Below, in pieces: positions 1 through 6,169 of a DNA stretch of 9,964 nucleotides. The stretch comes from JAEZFI01 sp044508215. GTDB lineage: Bacteria; Actinomycetota; Acidimicrobiia; Acidimicrobiales; Microtrichaceae. The position numbers were made by a program, and so were the translations under genes. The notes below the pieces were generated by a model. It had not been told where the DNA came from. It saw nothing but the letters and a program-made list of their open reading frames with translations, and ran no database searches. Position 1 is the stretch's first letter, and each line of letters opens with the position of its first letter. The stretch covers positions 1 to 9,964 of the forward strand of contig JBIQID010000116.1 in the NCBI GenBank assembly GCA_044508215.1, read 5' to 3'.

Positions 1-456
1 GATGATCCCGGCGAGCGCGGTCACCCACGCCACGACGAGCATCGGGATGCCCCACGTCCTCGGCAGGACGAGGAGGCAGATCGGCGTGTACGTGCCGGCG
101 ATCAGCACGAAGATCATCGAGTGGTCGAGGCGCCGCATCCACTTCACGGCCCGCTCGGTGCGGGCGAACCGGTGGTACGAGGCCGACGTGCCGAACAGGC
201 CTGCGAGGCTGGCCCAGTAGACCGCCACGGCGACGCGTGCCCCGGGCGTCGCTGCCGCCGCGAGCAGGAAGAAGCCCGCCGGAAGGGTGACGAAGAACGC
301 GATGGCGTGGAGGATGCCCCGCCACTGCGGCTTCGGGCCGTAGGCGTCGAGCACCATCTCGACGAGCGTCCGCTCCTCGTCCCGGCCCGCCTCCGCAGGC
401 GCGTCGGCCTCAGCGGCTCGGGTCGACTGACCATCCCTCACGGCACACGATCCCAT
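1..456 (-). CDS. trhA: Hemolysin III / TrhA-family membrane protein (PAQR superfamily), C-terminus beyond the window
   Basis: The first 152 residues of an inner-membrane protein are visible, read leftward from ATG at 456; the C-terminus lies off the left edge. A charged N-terminus of about 45 residues is followed by predicted membrane segments near residues 49-70, 75-93, 112-131 and 135-152. Family signatures are H50 in ILHAIAFF, SASYHR (91-96) and RLDHSMIFVLIAGTYTP (109-125). The last motif, with D111-H112, is diagnostic of HlyIII/TrhA. The PAQR superfamily uses conserved Ser, Asp and His residues for metal binding; the C-terminal HxxxH would fall outside the window. Members have been linked to membrane-energetics homeostasis, and the name hemolysin is historical. 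A GTG one codon upstream (459) is an alternative start; a G-rich stretch at 463-468 serves as ribosome binding site for either. The promoter region carries two inverted repeats (482-494 and 518-533). Confidence 0.92.
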   Translation of the reverse strand, partial: MGSCAVRDGQSTRAAEADAPAEAGRDEERTLVEMVLDAYGPKPQWRGILHAIAFFVTLPAGFFLLAAAATPGARVAVAVYWASLAGLFGTSASYHRFARTERAVKWMRRLDHSMIFVLIAGTYTPICLLVLPRTWGIPMLVVAWVTALAGII

Positions 457-481
457 CACGGTTCCCCCCGCTTGCGCCACC

Positions 482-494
482 GGATCGCCGATCC
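482..494. repeat. Inverted repeat just upstream of the trhA-like start
   Basis: Two perfect 6-bp arms, GGATCG and CGATCC, are separated by one base. They lie 26 bp upstream of the trhA-like ATG on the leftward strand, where a transcription start or repressor site would be expected. This is a small structure in GC-rich DNA and could be chance. It is listed because a second, longer palindrome sits just behind it. Confidence 0.3.
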
Positions 495-517
495 CTCCCC
501 GGCACATCCGCCCTCTG

Positions 518-533
518 GTGGTGGTACCACCAC
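518..533. promoter_or_regulatory. Perfect 16-bp palindrome, candidate operator of the trhA-like gene
   Basis: GTGGTGGTACCACCAC is identical to its own reverse complement over all 16 bases, centred on GGTACC. It lies about 62-77 bp upstream of the trhA-like ATG, in the 195-bp gap between that gene and the 3' end of the lipoprotein gene. Symmetry, length and position suit a dimeric repressor or activator, and a TGGT...ACCA core is common among GntR-type and other helix-turn-helix regulators. No regulator gene is present in the window. The assignment is inference. Confidence 0.45.
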
Positions 534-581
534 GGTCCGTGCGCGGCCAGTGGGCAGGACTACCCGGGCCGCTTGGGCCGA

Positions 582-591
582 CCGGTACCGG
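582..591. repeat. 10-bp palindrome CCGGTACCGG
   Basis: A perfect 10-bp palindrome lies in the gap between the lipoprotein gene and the trhA-like gene. It shares the GGTACC centre with the 518-533 palindrome but has different flanks. It could be a second operator half or chance in GC-rich DNA. No other element is recognised between 534 and 614. Confidence 0.25.
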
Positions 592-614
592 CTCGGTGTC
601 GTGCGCGCTTCCGT

Positions 615-642
615 CCCACCCGATCGGTCGTGACCGGGCGGG
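615..642 (-). terminator. Weak GC-rich hairpin downstream of the lipoprotein gene
   Basis: On the leftward strand, 9 bases after the lipoprotein stop codon, arms at 635-642 and 615-622 pair over 8 positions with one A-C mismatch around a 12-base loop that has some internal pairing. There is no T-tract. Position directly behind a stop codon suggests a factor-independent or RNA-stabilising hairpin, but such stems are easily found at this GC content. Confidence 0.35.
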
Positions 643-651
643 CGTGAGCGG

Positions 652-2817
652 TCAGCTGCCGAAGGAGAGCCAGGTGCCCTCGAGCGGGACCTGGCCGATG
701 CCGGGCTTGCTGTAGTCGCACACGCCGTCGGGGAAGACCGCCTCCAGGCGGGCGGCCTGCTCGTCGGTGAAGGTGACCCCCTCGTAGAGGGTCGGATCGG
801 CCGGCTGGAGCGCGCACTTCACGATGTCGTTCCGGCGTGGCGCGCCGGCGGCGGTCCGGGGGTCCCCGTGGATCGGGTACGCCTCGGTGCACGCGTTGTC
901 GCCGTCGTACACGTCGTCCGCCGCGATCCGCTCCCCGTCCGGCGTGATGCAGTCGTCGGTCAGGCCGTCGGGTCGCGTCCGGCCGAGCAGTTCCTGCCAG
1001 CCTTCGACGTCGTCCTCGTCCGGCAGCTCGTCCTCGTCGGCAATGGCGTCGAGCCAGGCATCGAGGTGCGCCACCATCTCGCCGATCGGGAGGGACTCGG
1101 GCGAGACCAGCTCGGCGATCGACGTCCCCTGCCGGGTCCACAGCACGAAGTTCGTGGGCCGCTCGCCCAACGCCTCGGCCATGCGGTCCCGGGTGGAGAA
1201 CGCCCGGAACCGGTCGTGGATGTCGACGCTCAGGTCGGTGTAGGCGTTCGCCGAGAGGATCGGGATGCGCAGGAGGTTCCCGTCGCCGTGCAGGACGCGG
1301 CCCCTCGCGTACGCCGCTTCGATCGCCTCGACGGGAGCAGGGACCCGCTCGGGCACGAGGTTGCCGTCGATGTCGTAGGAGCCGATGTCCTCGTTCAGGT
1401 CGAGGAACTGGTCCACCGTGATCGTCCCGGCGAGGAGCGCCTCGAGGCCGTACTGCACGCCCACGTTGTCGAGCGGACGCTGGGCGAAGCCGGTCTCGGG
1501 ATCCTTCGGGAAGAGGTTGGCGCCGGAGTCCTGCAGCGTGCAGCGGGCCCCCGTCGGGTTCTCCTCGGGGTCGTACACCAGCTCGTCGGGGATCGACCCC
1601 TTGCACCCCTTCGACGGGTCCACCGCATCGAGGAACGTGCGCCTCCAGGTGTCGCAGAACGCGAGGGTGCCGTGGCCCTGGACGGCCAGCCGCTGCTCGT
1701 CGGTGAATGAGCGGCCCTCCGGCGTGGCCCAGAGCTCGGCGAGCAGACCGCAGTCGGACACGCCCGGGGCGATCGTGATCGCGTCCGGGAAGGGCACCGC
1801 CGGCGAGATCGCGTCGAGGATGCCCGGGTAGTTCTGCGCGATCAGGTGCTGCTGGATCGCGCCGCCGGAGCCGCCCACGCCGATGGTGTGCACCGGGTAG
1901 CCGTAGTTCTCGATGAAGTGCTCCTTGACCATCAGCGCGGTCTCGGCGGAGAGCACGTCGTTGCAGGCGGTCTGGAACACGTTGAGGGTGGACGTCGCCA
2001 CCGCGTAGCCCCGGCCGAGGACGTCGCGGTTCAGGTCGTGCCCCAGGAAGCGGCCCTGGTGGTAGCCGGTGCCGCAACCACCACCGAACTCGTAGACGAG
2101 CCGCTGGTTCCACACCGAGTCGTCCCACGTGCGAGGCGGCGCGCTCCGGTCGGGTGCCGGCTCCAACGCGGCGATCTCGTAGATCGAGCGGTTGATCACA
2201 CCGCGCTCCACCCGGACCACGAGCGGAACGTCGGCCCCGTCGAGCTCGACCGTCGCGACGTCCGCTGGCAGCTGTGCCGGGTCCTCGAGCGGGAGGGGGT
2301 CGGCCTCCTCGTCGTCGGTGAAGTACACCCAGCTGATCGAGGTCAGGGCCGAGCAGTCGTCGTCGACGGCCGGTCCCAGCCCGTTCGCCTCGGTGGTGCA
2401 CACGAACGGCGTCTGGTGGGGACCCGAGAAGATCGGGCCGGTGGACGGGTGCGCCGTCACGGTCAGCGAGGCGAGCACTTCGCCGTCGCGCAGCACCTCG
2501 ATCTCGTGCTCCCCCGGCTGGAGGCCCTGGACCATCCCGGCGACGACCACGTCGGCGGCCTCGATCTCCTCGACGAACACGTCGGTGACGTCGCTGTCGT
2601 CGACGGTGAACGTGAGGTCCTCGGTGGAGTCCACGCCCGTCAGGCCGACCAGCACGCCGTCGCCGCTCACGGCCTCCGGGCGGGTCGAGAGCGCGACGAG
2701 GGCGACCTCGTCCTCCGCCACGGCGACGTCGTCGCCGCCGTCTCGGTCGGCGGTCCCGTCGCTGCTGCAGGCAGCCACGAACAGCAGCGCCGCCAGAACA
2801 CTGGCCCTCAGCTTCAT
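652..2817 (-). CDS. Secreted lipoprotein, DUF6351-type, with a serine-hydrolase-like elbow
   Basis: This 721-residue lipoprotein begins at ATG 2817, chosen because it starts MKLRASVLAALLFVAAC, a lipoprotein signal peptide with lipobox V14-A15-A16-C17. The frame is open 72 codons further upstream, but that stretch has no secretion signal. A G-rich ribosome binding site precedes the ATG. Residues 38-122 form a beta-rich, Ig-like N-terminal domain. The main domain follows, with SGPHQTPFVC (131-140), GGGCGTGYHQG (245-255), STLNVFQTACNDVLSAET (276-293), GVGGSGGAIQQHLIAQNYPG (313-332) and RPLDNVGVQYGL (447-458). I recognise this as the DUF6351 family of Actinobacteria, which has no established activity. 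S317 in GGSGG looks like an alpha/beta-hydrolase nucleophile, and D528 is a possible acid; I cannot place the histidine. Besides C17 there are 12 cysteines, an even number suited to disulfides outside the membrane. An acidic stretch lies at 594-604. Confidence 0.87.
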   Translation of the reverse strand: MKLRASVLAALLFVAACSSDGTADRDGGDDVAVAEDEVALVALSTRPEAVSGDGVLVGLTGVDSTEDLTFTVDDSDVTDVFVEEIEAADVVVAGMVQGLQPGEHEIEVLRDGEVLASLTVTAHPSTGPIFSGPHQTPFVCTTEANGLGPAVDDDCSALTSISWVYFTDDEEADPLPLEDPAQLPADVATVELDGADVPLVVRVERGVINRSIYEIAALEPAPDRSAPPRTWDDSVWNQRLVYEFGGGCGTGYHQGRFLGHDLNRDVLGRGYAVATSTLNVFQTACNDVLSAETALMVKEHFIENYGYPVHTIGVGGSGGAIQQHLIAQNYPGILDAISPAVPFPDAITIAPGVSDCGLLAELWATPEGRSFTDEQRLAVQGHGTLAFCDTWRRTFLDAVDPSKGCKGSIPDELVYDPEENPTGARCTLQDSGANLFPKDPETGFAQRPLDNVGVQYGLEALLAGTITVDQFLDLNEDIGSYDIDGNLVPERVPAPVEAIEAAYARGRVLHGDGNLLRIPILSANAYTDLSVDIHDRFRAFSTRDRMAEALGERPTNFVLWTRQGTSIAELVSPESLPIGEMVAHLDAWLDAIADEDELPDEDDVEGWQELLGRTRPDGLTDDCITPDGERIAADDVYDGDNACTEAYPIHGDPRTAAGAPRRNDIVKCALQPADPTLYEGVTFTDEQAARLEAVFPDGVCDYSKPGIGQVPLEGTWLSFGS

Positions 2818-2850
2818 CGAACCACCCTGCCCCCTGGTACCCGGCGCGGG

Positions 2851-2856
2851 ATCGTA
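2851..2856 (-). promoter_or_regulatory. Candidate -10 hexamer TACGAT for the lipoprotein gene
   Basis: On the leftward strand TACGAT fits the actinobacterial TAnnnT consensus. It lies 33 bp upstream of the lipoprotein ATG, leaving room for a short leader that includes the G-rich ribosome binding site. No convincing -35 is seen. If real, the lipoprotein gene is transcribed independently of the bioB unit upstream. Confidence 0.35.
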
Positions 2857-2881
2857 CACCCGGTCTCCGCCGGGCCGGATC

Positions 2882-2920
2882 AGCCCGAGCAGCCCCGAGC
2901 AGCCCGGATCAGCCCGGATC
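2882..2920. repeat. Short tandem repeat of about 10 bp, about four copies
   Basis: Reading the plus strand, the units are AGCCCGAGC, AGCCCCGAGC, AGCCCGGATC and AGCCCGGATC in direct succession, and a partial related unit precedes them. The array straddles the stop codon of the NIPSNAP-like gene (2909-2911), so the last few codons of that gene lie inside it. It probably arose by slippage. The rest of the 91-bp gap to the lipoprotein gene (2818-2908) holds only the promoter candidate above. Confidence 0.55.
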
Positions 2921-3649
2921 GGCCGCTTCGCGGTCCTCGACCCTGGGCTGGCGACGGGTGCGGAGCGGCGAGAGCGGGGCGTCCACCAAGAGCATCCGCT
3001 CCCACCCGCGCACCTGCTCGGTGAGCCCTGCACGCCAGCGTCGGGGCGAGCGGGAGGGGTCGTCGATCGCCTCCTCCGCCCTCCCCCACGTCTCCCAGTC
3101 GGGGAACGACCAGACGAGTAGGACCTCGTCGTCGTCGACCATCGCCCGTCGCAGCGCCACGGTCAGATGGAGGCCGACCTCGGCGTCGCGGGTCAGGCCG
3201 TCGGCCTCGACGGCGTCGAGCACCGTCCGGGCGGTCCCGGGACGGCACGCGAGGCGCTCGTGCACGTAGCCCGCGGCCGGCGGCCGGTCCTCGGCGCAGA
3301 TCTCCTCGATCGACGGAGACCAGTCGGGGGCCACGCAGATCCGGTCGAACCCGCCGGAGCGCAGGTCGGACGCCGCCTCCCACCAGCCTCGGAGCGACTC
3401 GTCGTAGAGGCCCTCGCCGGAGACCTCCAGGTCGAAGTTCGCCGCCAGGTCGCCCCACGACGCGTACTCCCACAGGTTCACGACCTGTGGCCACCGACCC
3501 GTGGAGCCGACGACGCCCCACACGCCGAAGCACAGCTGGCGGCGCTGCTCCCGCCCGATTGGGCCCCAGTTCGCGGTGACGTGGTGGAAGTAGCGGGCGC
3601 GGTTCGGGCCGGTGATGTCGACGAGCTCGTGGATGTAGACCCGGCCCAT
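2909..3649 (-). CDS. Duplicated NIPSNAP-like (dimeric alpha-beta barrel) protein
   Basis: This 246-residue soluble protein has no signal peptide or membrane segment. It appears to be two ferredoxin-like halves. The first (residues 3-105) starts VYIHELVDITGPNR and includes the NIPSNAP-like stretch GVWGVVGSTGRWPQVVNLWEY. The second (about 126-230) starts similarly with GYVHERLACRPGTAR and contains LLVWSFPDWETWGRAEEA. A tail with DAPLSPLRTRRQP closes the protein, and I recall similar tails in uncharacterised actinobacterial homologues. NIPSNAP and related barrels range from heme- or small-molecule-binding proteins to monooxygenases, and no catalytic residue can be assigned here. The start lies 26 bp behind the bioB stop on the same strand, so it is probably co-transcribed with bioB; the ribosome binding site is weak. 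A role in biotin synthesis is not indicated by sequence. The family call is by pattern recognition and moderately sure. Confidence 0.72.
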   Translation of the reverse strand: MGRVYIHELVDITGPNRARYFHHVTANWGPIGREQRRQLCFGVWGVVGSTGRWPQVVNLWEYASWGDLAANFDLEVSGEGLYDESLRGWWEAASDLRSGGFDRICVAPDWSPSIEEICAEDRPPAAGYVHERLACRPGTARTVLDAVEADGLTRDAEVGLHLTVALRRAMVDDDEVLLVWSFPDWETWGRAEEAIDDPSRSPRRWRAGLTEQVRGWERMLLVDAPLSPLRTRRQPRVEDREAADPG

Positions 3650-3675
3650 CTGGATCGAACGCCCGACCGTGCCGG

Positions 3676-4713
3676 TCAGAGGACCTTCGAAAGGCTCCCG
3701 ATCGGCATCCGCAGGTCCGCCAGCATGTCGAGGTCCTGCTGCGGGGTGCGGCCCAGGGTGGTCAGGTAGTTGCCGATGATCAGCGCGTTGATGCCGCTGG
3801 TGAGGCCCGCGGACTGCAGCTCGTCGAGCGTCAGCTCACGGCCGCCAGCGAACCGCAGGATCACGTCGGGCAGGCCGAGGCGGAACATCGCGATCCACTT
3901 CAGCGCCTCCTTCGCCGGCGTGAGCGGACGCAGCTCGAGCGGCGTGCCCGGGCGCGGGTTCAAGAAGTTCACCGGGACCTCGGCCGGTCCGAGCTCCTGG
4001 AGCTGACCGATCAGCTCGAGCCGCTGCTCGTCGGTCTCGCCCATGCCCAACAGGACGCCGCAGCACAGCTCCATGCCGTACTCGTTGACCAGCTCGCAGG
4101 TCTCGCGCCGCTCCTCCCACGAGTGGGTGGTGACGATGTTCGGGAAGTACGACCGTGCCGTCTCGAGGTTGTGGTTGTAGCGGTGGACCCCACCCTCGGC
4201 GAAGCGGCGGGCCTGGTCGCGGTCCAAGATGCCGGCGGACACCGCCACGTCGAGCCCGGTCTCGTCGTTGATCAGGGGGACCAGCTCGAGGATGCGGTCC
4301 ATGGTGCGCTCGTCGGGGCCGCGGACGGCGAGCACGATGCAGAACTCGCTGGCGCCCAGCTCGGCGGTCTCACGAGCAGCGGCGAGGACCTCGTCCGTGT
4401 CGAGGAACGGGGTGGCCTGCACCGGCGTGTCGAACTTCGACGACTGCGAGCAGAAGTGGCAGTCCTCGGGGCAGCCGCCCGTCTTGGCGGAGATGATGCC
4501 CTCCACCTCCACGGTGTCGCCGCACCAGGCGAGGCGCACCTCGTGCGCCAGGTCGCAGAGGGCGCCCAGGTGGGCCGCGGGTAGGCCGGCGACGGCGGCG
4601 AGCTCGGGGGCGGTGAGGCGGCGGCGCTCCTCGAGCAGGGCCCGACGGGCGTCCTGGAGGGCGGCCGGCTCCTCGACCACTCGTTCGGAGATGGGGGGCG
4701 TGGTCTGGCTCAT
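3676..4713 (-). CDS. bioB: Biotin synthase (radical SAM), M. tuberculosis type, lacking one canonical cluster cysteine
   Basis: BioB inserts sulfur into dethiobiotin to give biotin in the cytosol. The 345-residue protein starts at ATG 4713, preceded by GAGGA. The radical-SAM motif is C81-x3-C85-x2-C88 (CPEDCHFC). Other family blocks are EFCIVLAVRGPDER (123-136), VHRYNHNLETARSYFPN (176-192), CCGVLLGMGET (217-227), VNFLNPRPGTPLE (248-260), RFAGGRE (287-293) and IGNYLTTLG (313-321). It follows the M. tuberculosis BioB pattern more closely than the E. coli or Streptomyces pattern. Of the E. coli [2Fe-2S] ligands, C97 maps to C125, C188 to C217 and R260 to R287. The strand carrying C128 reads DVAVSAG (155-161) and has no cysteine. 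Nearby C206 and C218 are possible substitutes, though the CC pair at 217-218 is usual in mycobacteria. The gene is divergent from bioA and probably leads a unit with the NIPSNAP-like gene. Confidence 0.98.
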   Translation of the reverse strand: MSQTTPPISERVVEEPAALQDARRALLEERRRLTAPELAAVAGLPAAHLGALCDLAHEVRLAWCGDTVEVEGIISAKTGGCPEDCHFCSQSSKFDTPVQATPFLDTDEVLAAARETAELGASEFCIVLAVRGPDERTMDRILELVPLINDETGLDVAVSAGILDRDQARRFAEGGVHRYNHNLETARSYFPNIVTTHSWEERRETCELVNEYGMELCCGVLLGMGETDEQRLELIGQLQELGPAEVPVNFLNPRPGTPLELRPLTPAKEALKWIAMFRLGLPDVILRFAGGRELTLDELQSAGLTSGINALIIGNYLTTLGRTPQQDLDMLADLRMPIGSLSKVL

Positions 4714-4821
4714 CTGGTCCTCGCAGGGCCGCCGCCGGAGCGACGGCCGGATCGTGGCGCGACCGCGACCGCAATAGCGTGGTGGCCGGGCCGGGCGGCC
4801 CCACGATACCGGGAGGACGCC
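4714..4821. promoter_or_regulatory. Divergent bioB / bioA promoter region
   Basis: These 108 bp separate the start codons of the divergent bioB and bioA genes, so both promoters must lie here or inside the genes. A TAGCGT hexamer at 4775-4780 fits TAnnnT for bioA, and the same AT-rich patch reads CTATTG leftward for bioB. A perfect 7-bp inverted repeat, ATCGTGG (4751-4757) and CCACGAT (4801-4807), brackets the bioA promoter with 43 bp between arms. A 5-bp hairpin (GGCCG 4727-4731, CGGCC 4744-4748) lies in the bioB leader. I see neither a BirA-type operator nor a compact BioQ-like palindrome, so the regulator is unknown. Confidence 0.6.
4811..4817 (+). promoter_or_regulatory. Strong ribosome binding site of bioA
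   Basis: GGGAGGA ends four bases before the bioA ATG at 4822. It is the clearest Shine-Dalgarno in the window and fixes the bioA start. It contrasts with the methyltransferase and hydrolase genes, whose promoters abut the start codon and leave no room for one. Confidence 0.75.
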
Positions 4822-6153
4822 ATGAGGGACGAAGCAGCACCATCCGACTGGGTGGCGCGCGACGCCGCCGTGGTGTGGCACGGCTTCACCCAGATGGCCG
4901 CCTACGCCGACAACTCGCCGGTGATCGTGGAGCGCGCGGAGGGGCGCGAACTGATCGACACGGAGGGCCGCCGGTACCTCGACGCGATCAGCTCGCTGTG
5001 GGTCACCACGCTGGGCCACCGGGTGCCCGAGCTGGACGACGCGCTCCGTGACCAGATCGACCGCGTCGCCCACTCGACCCTGCTCGGCAACGGCAACCGG
5101 GTGGTGATCGAGCTGGCCGAGGCGCTGGCGCGGGTCGTCCCCGTGGACCAGCCGCACTTCCTCTTCGCCTCCGACGGCGCTGCGGCCGTCGAGCAGGCGC
5201 TGAAGGTCGCGTTCCAGTACTGGACGAACCAGGGCGTCACGGATCGCACGACCTACCTCGCCTTCGGCGGCGCCTACCACGGCGACACGATCGGGTCGCT
5301 CTCGGTGGGGGCCGGCGGGTTCGGCACCGACATCTTCGATCCGCTCCGCTTCCCCGTCGTCCGGGCACCCGGCTTCGACGACCCGGGCTGCATCGCCACG
5401 GCGTGCGAGATGGTCGACCGCCACGCGTCGCAGCTCGCCGCGGTGGTCGTCGAACCGCTGGTGCAGGGCGCGTCCGGGATGCAGATGCGGCCGGCCGAGG
5501 AGTTCGCGGCGCTCGGCGAGGCCTGCCGCCGCAACGACGTGCTCCTGATCTGCGACGAGGTCGCCGTCGGGTTCGGTCGCACCGGCACGCTGTTCGCGAG
5601 CGAGGCGTGCGGTCTGCGACCCGACGTGATGGTGATCGGCAAGGGCCTCACCGGCGGCTACCTGCCGATGTCCGCCACGGTGGCGAGCGATCGGGTCCAC
5701 CGGGCGTTCCTCGGGGAGGACCTCGGGCCGGAGACGCTGTACCACGGGCACTCCTACAGCGGGAACGCCCTCGCTGCGGCGGTCGCGCTGCGCCACCTCG
5801 AACTGATCGACGAGTGGGACGTGCTCGCGAACGTCAGGGCCGTCGCCGAGCACCTCGGCACCAGGCTCGACGCCGACGTCGCCCGCTTGGCGGGCGTGCG
5901 AGAGGTCCGGCGGAAGGGCCTGATGGTCGGGATCGAGCTGGCGCCGCCGGCCGACGGCCTGCGCTGGGGGCGCCGGGTCTCCTCCGCCTGCGTGGAGCGC
6001 GGCGTGCTGATCCGGCCGCTGGGCGACGTGGTGGTGCTCATGCCGCCGCTCACCACCACGGCCGACGAGATCGACCGGATCGTGGACGTGGTCGCCGCGT
6101 CGGTCACCGAGGTCGCCTCGGCCGACCTCCCATCGACCGTCGACGCCCGGTGA
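4822..6153 (+). CDS. bioA: 7,8-diaminopelargonate aminotransferase, probably lysine-dependent (BioK-like)
   Basis: This PLP enzyme (443 residues) converts 7-keto-8-aminopelargonate to 7,8-diaminopelargonate, the second step of the biotin ring pathway. K274 in GKGLTGGYLP is the Schiff-base lysine, D245 in CDEV contacts the PLP nitrogen, Y152-H153-G154-D155 is the YHGDT motif, R253 lies in GFGRTG and R398 in IRPLGD. Positions diagnostic of the amino donor match B. subtilis BioA (BioK) as I remember it: HGFTQM (20-25) where SAM-type enzymes have HPYTSM, SSLW (57-60) where they have SSWW, AHSTLLG (83-89), HGHSYSGN (308-315) where they have HGPTFMGN, and RPLGDVVVLMPPL (398-410). The likely donor is therefore lysine, not SAM. 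The PLP phosphate loop reads ASDGAAAVE instead of ADSGSVAVE. The gene leads the operon; bioF starts 16 bp after its stop. Confidence 0.97.
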   Translation: MRDEAAPSDWVARDAAVVWHGFTQMAAYADNSPVIVERAEGRELIDTEGRRYLDAISSLWVTTLGHRVPELDDALRDQIDRVAHSTLLGNGNRVVIELAEALARVVPVDQPHFLFASDGAAAVEQALKVAFQYWTNQGVTDRTTYLAFGGAYHGDTIGSLSVGAGGFGTDIFDPLRFPVVRAPGFDDPGCIATACEMVDRHASQLAAVVVEPLVQGASGMQMRPAEEFAALGEACRRNDVLLICDEVAVGFGRTGTLFASEACGLRPDVMVIGKGLTGGYLPMSATVASDRVHRAFLGEDLGPETLYHGHSYSGNALAAAVALRHLELIDEWDVLANVRAVAEHLGTRLDADVARLAGVREVRRKGLMVGIELAPPADGLRWGRRVSSACVERGVLIRPLGDVVVLMPPLTTTADEIDRIVDVVAASVTEVASADLPSTVDAR

Positions 6154-6169
6154 GGCAGGCGGTCCGGCG

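Noticed and set aside
2818..3033. An N-terminal extension of the lipoprotein gene by 72 codons.
   Set aside because: It would bury the lipoprotein signal peptide, overlaps the end of the NIPSNAP-like gene, and encodes no recognisable sequence. The ATG at 2817 gives a textbook lipobox.
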